Shown: positions 61,101 through 64,000 of the stretch, piece by piece
How the letters are laid out: the number at the start of each line of letters is the position of its first letter
Position numbering within the stretch: the first letter of the stretch is position 1
Source of the DNA: Sphaerolaimus hirsutus
Lineage: Eukaryota > Nematoda > Chromadorea > Monhysterida > Sphaerolaimidae
Direction: 5' to 3'
Assembly (NCBI GenBank): GCA_964036195.1
Contig: OZ038454.1
Span: 1,364,001 to 1,428,000 of the forward strand
Length of the DNA stretch: 64,000 nt
Notes under the pieces: model-generated
Database searches by the model: none
Told to the model about the DNA's origin: nothing
What the model saw: the letters and a program-made list of their open reading frames with translations, nothing else
Translations under genes and position numbers: made by a program

Positions 61101-63822
61101 TAATATCCTCTTGGACTTTCTCAATTACTCCTTGCTCCTCTTGTGCTTTCATGATTGTCTGAATTTTCTCCAGTAATTCCGGGTCTCTCTTGAGCCTGTT
61201 GGTGAGGTATCTGAACCTCTTGAACGCCATTGCTTTGTTATCTGGGAGTTCATGCAAATTTGGTTTGTACATGAACTTTACAGAGTACCGTCCATCTGGG
61301 TTTCTCTGTACACTCTCATTGAATTGCTTGATGGCCTCATCATCCTCGACGAGGTCTGGCTGGTCCATTATGCCAATGGTATCCAGTCTGTCCATATCTT
61401 TGACATTTGGTACAGGAGCAATTGACAACGGTGCTTCCTCGTACCACTTTTTTCTCTGAATTTGATGCACAATTGTGTTGACCACCACCGGATATGCGCC
61501 ATCCGTGGTCCATTGATTTCTGTTGCTCGTCAGCTGCCCACCTCCCATCAGCAATCCCAATTCTGATGGAATGACATACAATCCTGACGGAAGTCTGGTG
61601 GTGCTGGTGTTTCTGGACATCAAGTCCCAGAAATAATTCAAGCCCACTATAATGTCTGGCTTGAACTTGCATTCTGTCTCTTTTTCCTTGGGAATTCTGT
61701 CTGCAAAGTAACTCTCATCCGGGAAGTACTTCTGCAGGTACTTTTCGTCCTGTTCTGACACAGGCACTTTGACTTGTTCTGTGGTCAACGTCGGGACCAC
61801 ATCAGCCACCATATCAACTTTCTGGCCATTTCTGAGTCGCATTCTGAATTCCACTTGCTGTACTACTTTATAGTGCGGCTTTTCATTTCCGAATGTGTAC
61901 ACCTGGATGTGGTGTTCACCTGTACTCTTCAAATTGAGTTTCTTGGCCACTTTCTCTGACATGTACGTTCCCTGGGATCCTGTGTCCAGGAACGCCTGAA
62001 TCTGAAGTGGTGGCTGTTCAGGCTCCATCTCTGTTTCCATTTCTGAAGCCTCAATCACAGTTCTGGCTGTCATCAACATTGACATATTCCTGTTTACTGA
62101 CAGGTTCACTGACGTATTTTGTTGCTTTGTATTTGGTTCTGTAACCACCGTGCTGGATATGGTTTCTGTCTCTACCATTTCTGGTCCAGCTTCTTCCACA
62201 GTGACACAATTCACTGTGGCTTTTCTCTGTTGGCTCTGTGCTGGTCGACCGGCTGTCGGCACAGACTTTCTGCCATTGTTTGCTGCTTGCTGGCCATTCT
62301 GTTGACCATTCGCTCTGAACGCTGGAATTTGCCGTCCAGCGTTTCCATTGCCATTGTCACCAAATTTCTCTGGGCACACCGCAGTGTGGTGCCTATTGGA
62401 CTTGCAATAGAAGCAACTTCTCGTAAATTGACATTGATTCATGTAATGCCCTTTCTGCAGGCATCTCAGGCATCGCTCTGCCTTTGACAAAATCACTCTC
62501 CTTTCTCTGGCAGTTTTGAACTTTGGACACTTATCGTTAAAGTGTAATTGCTGTGTGTCATTGCAGAACACACACGGCCTCCCAGGATTCATAAATCCAG
62601 CCTGTGGTGCACTCTGACCATTCTGGATCACAGACATGCTCCCTGTGCTGGTCCTTGGGTTCTCTGGCCCTCTGAATCGATTCCCATTGCCTTGGAATCG
62701 ATTATTGAATTGCTGTGCGCGTGGATTATTCCCGAATCCCTGGCGCGATTGCTGAACTGGTGCCTCAGTTTGCTGTGCGTGCTGTACAGCCTCACTGAGC
62801 GCTAGCTGCTTGCCAAACAGCTCTCTGAATTTTTCCACCGTCAAGGCTTCCTCAGTTCCCTGTTCCTTCTGGATTTCTCTGAGAACCTCGGGTGGCACTT
62901 TCTGTTGCAGCTGGCTCAACAGCATTGGATGTTCCACTGATTCACCCAGTGACTCCAACTGCTGGAGCAGCCTTTCTATTGCATCAAATAAAATTCTCAT
63001 ATCCTGACAGGTATTCCTGGCCTGTCGCAACTTCATGATATTACTCATCAGCGTGTTTCTGACCACAACTGGCTGGTCATATCTCTTCCTGAGCATTGCA
63101 ATTGCGGGTGCATAATTCTCTGCGGTCACACTCAATCCACTGATCATGCCAAATGCTGAGCCTTTCAGCAAGCTTCTCAAGTATGAAAACTTGGAAATGT
63201 CCTCCAAATCTGTCCGATTGTGAATGTGGGATTCGAACATTTGCCACCATGATCGAAATTTGACAATTTCCCCAGTAAACTGTTCCACTTCCAGTTTCTG
63301 TAATTTGACGCTCTTTGCTGTGGTTGCATTGGTTGAACTGGCCCCCGGAGCAGCTCCCTGAGCTGTCAGAGCCATCTGGGCAGCCATCTGCTGTATGAAT
63401 GCTGTATTGACTTCATACATGGTATTTCCGCTCTGTTGCTGGATCATGTCTTGCAACTCTTCGATGTACACATTCATGGCTACAACTTTCTGTGTCACCA
63501 AGTCTGACATATTTGCATATTCCTCATATGAGTCTTGGTATATCTTCTGTTCTTGTTCCATCTGATCGGGTTCGTCAATGTCTTTGACGATATCCCTCCA
63601 TGCGTCAAATTGAGTTTTCACTGCATTCATTGCACTTTCCAATTTTGCACCCTCCTGTTTGACAGATGCAATCACTCTTCTCATCTCTGTTCTCTTCTCT
63701 TCCTTTGTTGCTCCCGCAAATAGTTCTGGGTCATATTTGGCAAATTCTCTTGCCAATCTACTTTCTACCCTGTGCTTTGCTGGCCCCAGGGTCTTCCTGA
63801 TGTGACCCGTTGGTGAAACCAT
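55120..63822 (-). CDS. BEL-3 gag-pol-envelope polyprotein (single frame)
   Basis: ATG at 63822 (MVSPTGHIRK) starts a ~2,900-codon frame ending TGA at 55120. Numbered from this ATG, the rough order is: gag 1-410; three zinc knuckles 415-485; protease DTG at about 613; RT core 880-1120 with YVDN; RNase H 1230-1400 (HIFVDASAMAYSAA, WSDSTCCLKWL); integrase 1590-1830 (HEKLMHAGVQHTL, DYLGPVW, SDNATQF, GGVYERMVG); and a DUF5641-type module. A hydrophobic signal-like segment near 2060 (VIGMLCMVLMLTGMSES) leads into a Cys-containing ectodomain. A transmembrane segment near 2690 (IAMLLGITILITGIVAAGYL) and a Cys-rich juxtamembrane tail follow. It would need host signal peptidase to free the envelope part. 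It looks intact and potentially active. Capture of a viral glycoprotein by BEL/Pao elements is known; which glycoprotein class this is I cannot decide. Confidence 0.93.
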   Translation of the reverse strand: MVSPTGHIRKTLGPAKHRVESRLAREFAKYDPELFAGATKEEKRTEMRRVIASVKQEGAKLESAMNAVKTQFDAWRDIVKDIDEPDQMEQEQKIYQDSYEEYANMSDLVTQKVVAMNVYIEELQDMIQQQSGNTMYEVNTAFIQQMAAQMALTAQGAAPGASSTNATTAKSVKLQKLEVEQFTGEIVKFRSWWQMFESHIHNRTDLEDISKFSYLRSLLKGSAFGMISGLSVTAENYAPAIAMLRKRYDQPVVVRNTLMSNIMKLRQARNTCQDMRILFDAIERLLQQLESLGESVEHPMLLSQLQQKVPPEVLREIQKEQGTEEALTVEKFRELFGKQLALSEAVQHAQQTEAPVQQSRQGFGNNPRAQQFNNRFQGNGNRFRGPENPRTSTGSMSVIQNGQSAPQAGFMNPGRPCVFCNDTQQLHFNDKCPKFKTARERRVILSKAERCLRCLQKGHYMNQCQFTRSCFYCKSNRHHTAVCPEKFGDNGNGNAGRQIPAFRANGQQNGQQAANNGRKSVPTAGRPAQSQQRKATVNCVTVEEAGPEMVETETISSTVVTEPNTKQQNTSVNLSVNRNMSMLMTARTVIEASEMETEMEPEQPPLQIQAFLDTGSQGTYMSEKVAKKLNLKSTGEHHIQVYTFGNEKPHYKVVQQVEFRMRLRNGQKVDMVADVVPTLTTEQVKVPVSEQDEKYLQKYFPDESYFADRIPKEKETECKFKPDIIVGLNYFWDLMSRNTSTTRLPSGLYVIPSELGLLMGGGQLTSNRNQWTTDGAYPVVVNTIVHQIQRKKWYEEAPLSIAPVPNVKDMDRLDTIGIMDQPDLVEDDEAIKQFNESVQRNPDGRYSVKFMYKPNLHELPDNKAMAFKRFRYLTNRLKRDPELLEKIQTIMKAQEEQGVIEKVQEDIMDGRKFHILPHQPVITPEKTTTKVREVYDASAKPPGMPSLNECMYRGPVILPQLVGMLMRFRLHGIALVADIEKAFLQISLQDSDRDVTRFLWYKDPTKPSMEDNIQIYRFARVPFGIICSPALLALTVRYHLNQAGTENAKLIDENLYVDNLILSVDTEQKAIELYQESKVLFTEAQMNLREWNSNNKSFTWQLAESDVAKEIVTTVLGMKWDIESDQMWLKTPKTIQQSQLSETDQKIKLPTKRTVAKVTAGCFDPMGLVSPVLLPAKRFLQTLWHSGPSAKEWDTPLSEEQTAIWQQLETELLKVGQIKFNRNLNYQSGADAQLHIFVDASAMAYSAAAYICQKTENDSGTSSLLYSRLRLAPKKPEVTIPRLELLAMLIGSRMSKFIHKELKDVKFSQTVVWSDSTCCLKWLTTAKPLACFVKNRLDEIRKIQSETENMHIRHIAGLENPADMATRGMNMSELEGSNLWWKGPEWLMTGEWPEPKVEPVTPEVMAEIKKEELKFPKASPIYLGTTQQVVSDPDASNVQADESKQSNPLGIEIQRFSSLTKLLDATVYVMRFVRQMHKKRSKNDSQNGLSEIMKSICGTMKPQGIISIEEREIALKYWIKVTQQNHYKGVAEILATSHSRGSQSGKKTAADQQLIKWLNVQMHQDEILKCHGRMEHTDPQKVTVPLILLPATATVTQLIVRDQHEKLMHAGVQHTLAEIRQKYWITQGRRVIYNVTRTCPTCKKLGAKPYQLPPMPNLPETRVQRARPFQYTGLDYLGPVWYKVDKDHRKMWICLFTCMVTRAVHLESVLDMTAQEFLNAVRRFIARRGKPEAVISDNATQFKLTEKVLSSSTDKAINTGKEWSEMVKSGAVQTYCSQQQIQWNMTTPMAPWQGGVYERMVGITKKHFKAAVGHRMLALQELLTLLPEVEAVINSRPISYIYGDVKSLRVLTPKDFLTGEGQIGAPQFDADKDGEFVPRMDNAAKLQKYWETTQQTLDKFWDLWHQEYIPSLRERTQVTHKHGRLTATQEPKVNEVVLIYEENMPRGAWRMGRIEQLESSKDGQIRSAKVRTANRNVVSRPLNQLYPLEINSKTMDIPETAVTVKVDLLDPAIVQKHIRNQSSNRDSVQNPAQRNSASDRVLRSATGKATATTSNLVIGMLCMVLMLTGMSESATLREAGKAYSEVFSRTYVLETSTVRPPSLAAHHGLPPLPSEWPPKSVREMQTYERFKDAIKDHPVEQVISSQSQKYQICTSGRHGHALTVPEEVQCHIPPRNFVKAMKVTLYAQRQIPQKEKAYRCYIRIKEIITHTSFWGAKGITGNFEKYQQVGVVACNYARIHKMFRGTPLVEMEPRVWTTNQTLNVEYSWCCHDKENVVSNFYMEEGTVASLDGKTVISDLQDFSQCRAMMGHCRDHNYGITVWNTENFKHQCAYERIGRFKSEISGQTIIVSKLQAAYSHSNKTKRPIGSECVPGDTYYTDQGGVFIQFDRREDVPVEWAMPGKIVEARESTISGTLYARLDDRNSKFQFLQHVVREMTQAQFAIVWHQLCQLRKNQLDMLTQLFRIDPTLGIRAMLGRQDVHAEWAGEAIMFWECKEVHPYIIYQTGKVGETCYKYTPMRLDKDGPLWFKSPGSRDLVEKSPEEDCSHTTPHLYRNEHGQWKSAHGMVHVTETPIEMTWKGQWQAFTFDAPHLFTNIVNRATNFMDVRGQIQRLQNLEHVQNQLIDYTADMSLDPRVIRNSIEGIGAGIGQTAAGIGKAYGHYISGVSKGYTNFMGGMLKGPFQVIINTIAMLLGITILITGIVAAGYLWYNWRIATGKPVIPPCVYTCIWKCIVCPFKCIWLCFRAIRYTIKKSTQKEPNYPQRKVRKTELRPAIKRRARSNSTQSVRFARRAETEDRMAKSLSAYVQPDESSADEGQVKAMNRDSVHMPDIRKFTTRERAGSDTGNYLLHHQARSALASPATGPATSRTPTTSRTTTFTTEATVETPLITLAPTTTNM

Positions 63823-64000
63823 TTTTACTGATGAATTTTCCTTCACTGTTTCTCTTTATAGTGCGTCGCCTGTAACGCTTGTGACGCTTCTCTGCGTCTT
63901 TCTGTGCAGTGCTCTGTGCACTACGGATTTGTTGTGCCACGCACAATACCAATGCAGTCCTACAGGCCCCTGACGTGTTCTCACGCGTTGACCTTTACTG
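63823..64000 (-). other. BEL-3 leader (3' part)
   Basis: The sequence matches the BEL-2 leader just upstream of its gag ATG (GTTGTGCCACGCACAATACC and CCCCTGACGTG on the plus strand here), including the end of the GTCAACGCG repeat. It is non-coding. Confidence 0.75.

Larger units (their letters stand above)
53749..64000 (-). mobile_element. BEL-3: BEL/Pao retrotransposon inserted in BEL-2, 5' end outside window
   Basis: Its 3' LTR is at 53749-55077, followed on the minus strand (upstream) by an uninterrupted gag-pol-envelope polyprotein and part of the leader. By comparison with BEL-2 about 1.1 kb of leader and the 5' LTR should lie beyond 64000. Coding identity to BEL-2 is high while the LTRs differ more. 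Confidence 0.92.

Noticed and set aside
56063-62805. Many plus-strand open frames of 60-215 codons antisense to the BEL-3 polyprotein
   Set aside because: They mirror the strongly coding minus strand, lack family motifs and recur antisense to BEL-2; they are by-products of its composition.
1-64000. tRNA, rRNA or other structured RNA genes
   Set aside because: No cloverleaf with A/B boxes or rRNA core sequence was seen; the tRNA-like words are only primer binding sites next to LTRs.

Overview
This is a eukaryotic nuclear window, most likely from an invertebrate animal. The evidence is spliced genes with GT-AG introns and T-rich TTTCAG-type acceptors, BEL/Pao and Ty3/gypsy LTR retrotransposons of metazoan type, several hAT-like and foldback elements, and no prokaryotic gene layout. 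I found no rRNA, tRNA or CRISPR. About half the window is LTR retrotransposon. Most of the rest is nested non-autonomous DNA transposons and repeats, plus fragments of spliced genes.

Layout. 1-530: two coiled-coil exons of a gene that starts before the window. 530-3550: tandem duplications, an AT-rich TCGATA satellite and G-tract/GATAGATAGCTG repeats. 3551-15816: BEL-1, a complete BEL/Pao element on the minus strand with 1099-bp LTRs that differ at one position, a 5-bp target duplication, a gag frame, a pol frame, and an envelope-like frame overlapped by a second long open frame. 15822-17530: repeat-poor spacer. 17.5-24.05 kb: a large imperfect inverted duplication of one repeat family (R1), interrupted by three younger elements whose empty sites survive in sister copies. 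24-29.3 kb: more GATA/G-tract repeats, palindromic MITEs, C-tract MITEs and a possible minus-strand terminal exon.

29.4-46.7 kb: the most unusual region. A plus-strand gene with at least sixteen recognisable exons encodes a low-complexity N-terminal part, a coiled-coil stretch, an RGG/Gln-rich domain, an acidic segment and an SGNH (GDSL)-like hydrolase region. Many of its introns are multiples of three, and six of them have no in-frame stop. Four perfect TTGGC-N5-GCCAA palindromes lie at its 5' end. A Ty3/gypsy element (31736-39052, minus, 159/158-bp LTRs, ATGAC duplication) sits inside one exon, a 1.14-kb foldback element sits in an intron, and a 1.1-kb element with CACAGTG ends and a GTG duplication sits in another exon. 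The gene has small frame breaks and two internal TGA codons, so this copy is probably inactive or affected by assembly indels.

46738-64000: two elements of a second BEL/Pao family. BEL-2 (plus) has a 5' LTR, a serine-tRNA primer site, a long leader and gag-protease-RT-RNase H. It is cut in pol by the 3' LTR end of BEL-3 (minus), which carries an uninterrupted gag-pol-envelope polyprotein of about 2,900 codons and runs off the window before its 5' LTR. In these elements gag makes the particle, aspartic protease processes the polyprotein, RT/RNase H copies the RNA primed by a host tRNA, integrase inserts the DNA, and the envelope-like part would sit in a membrane.
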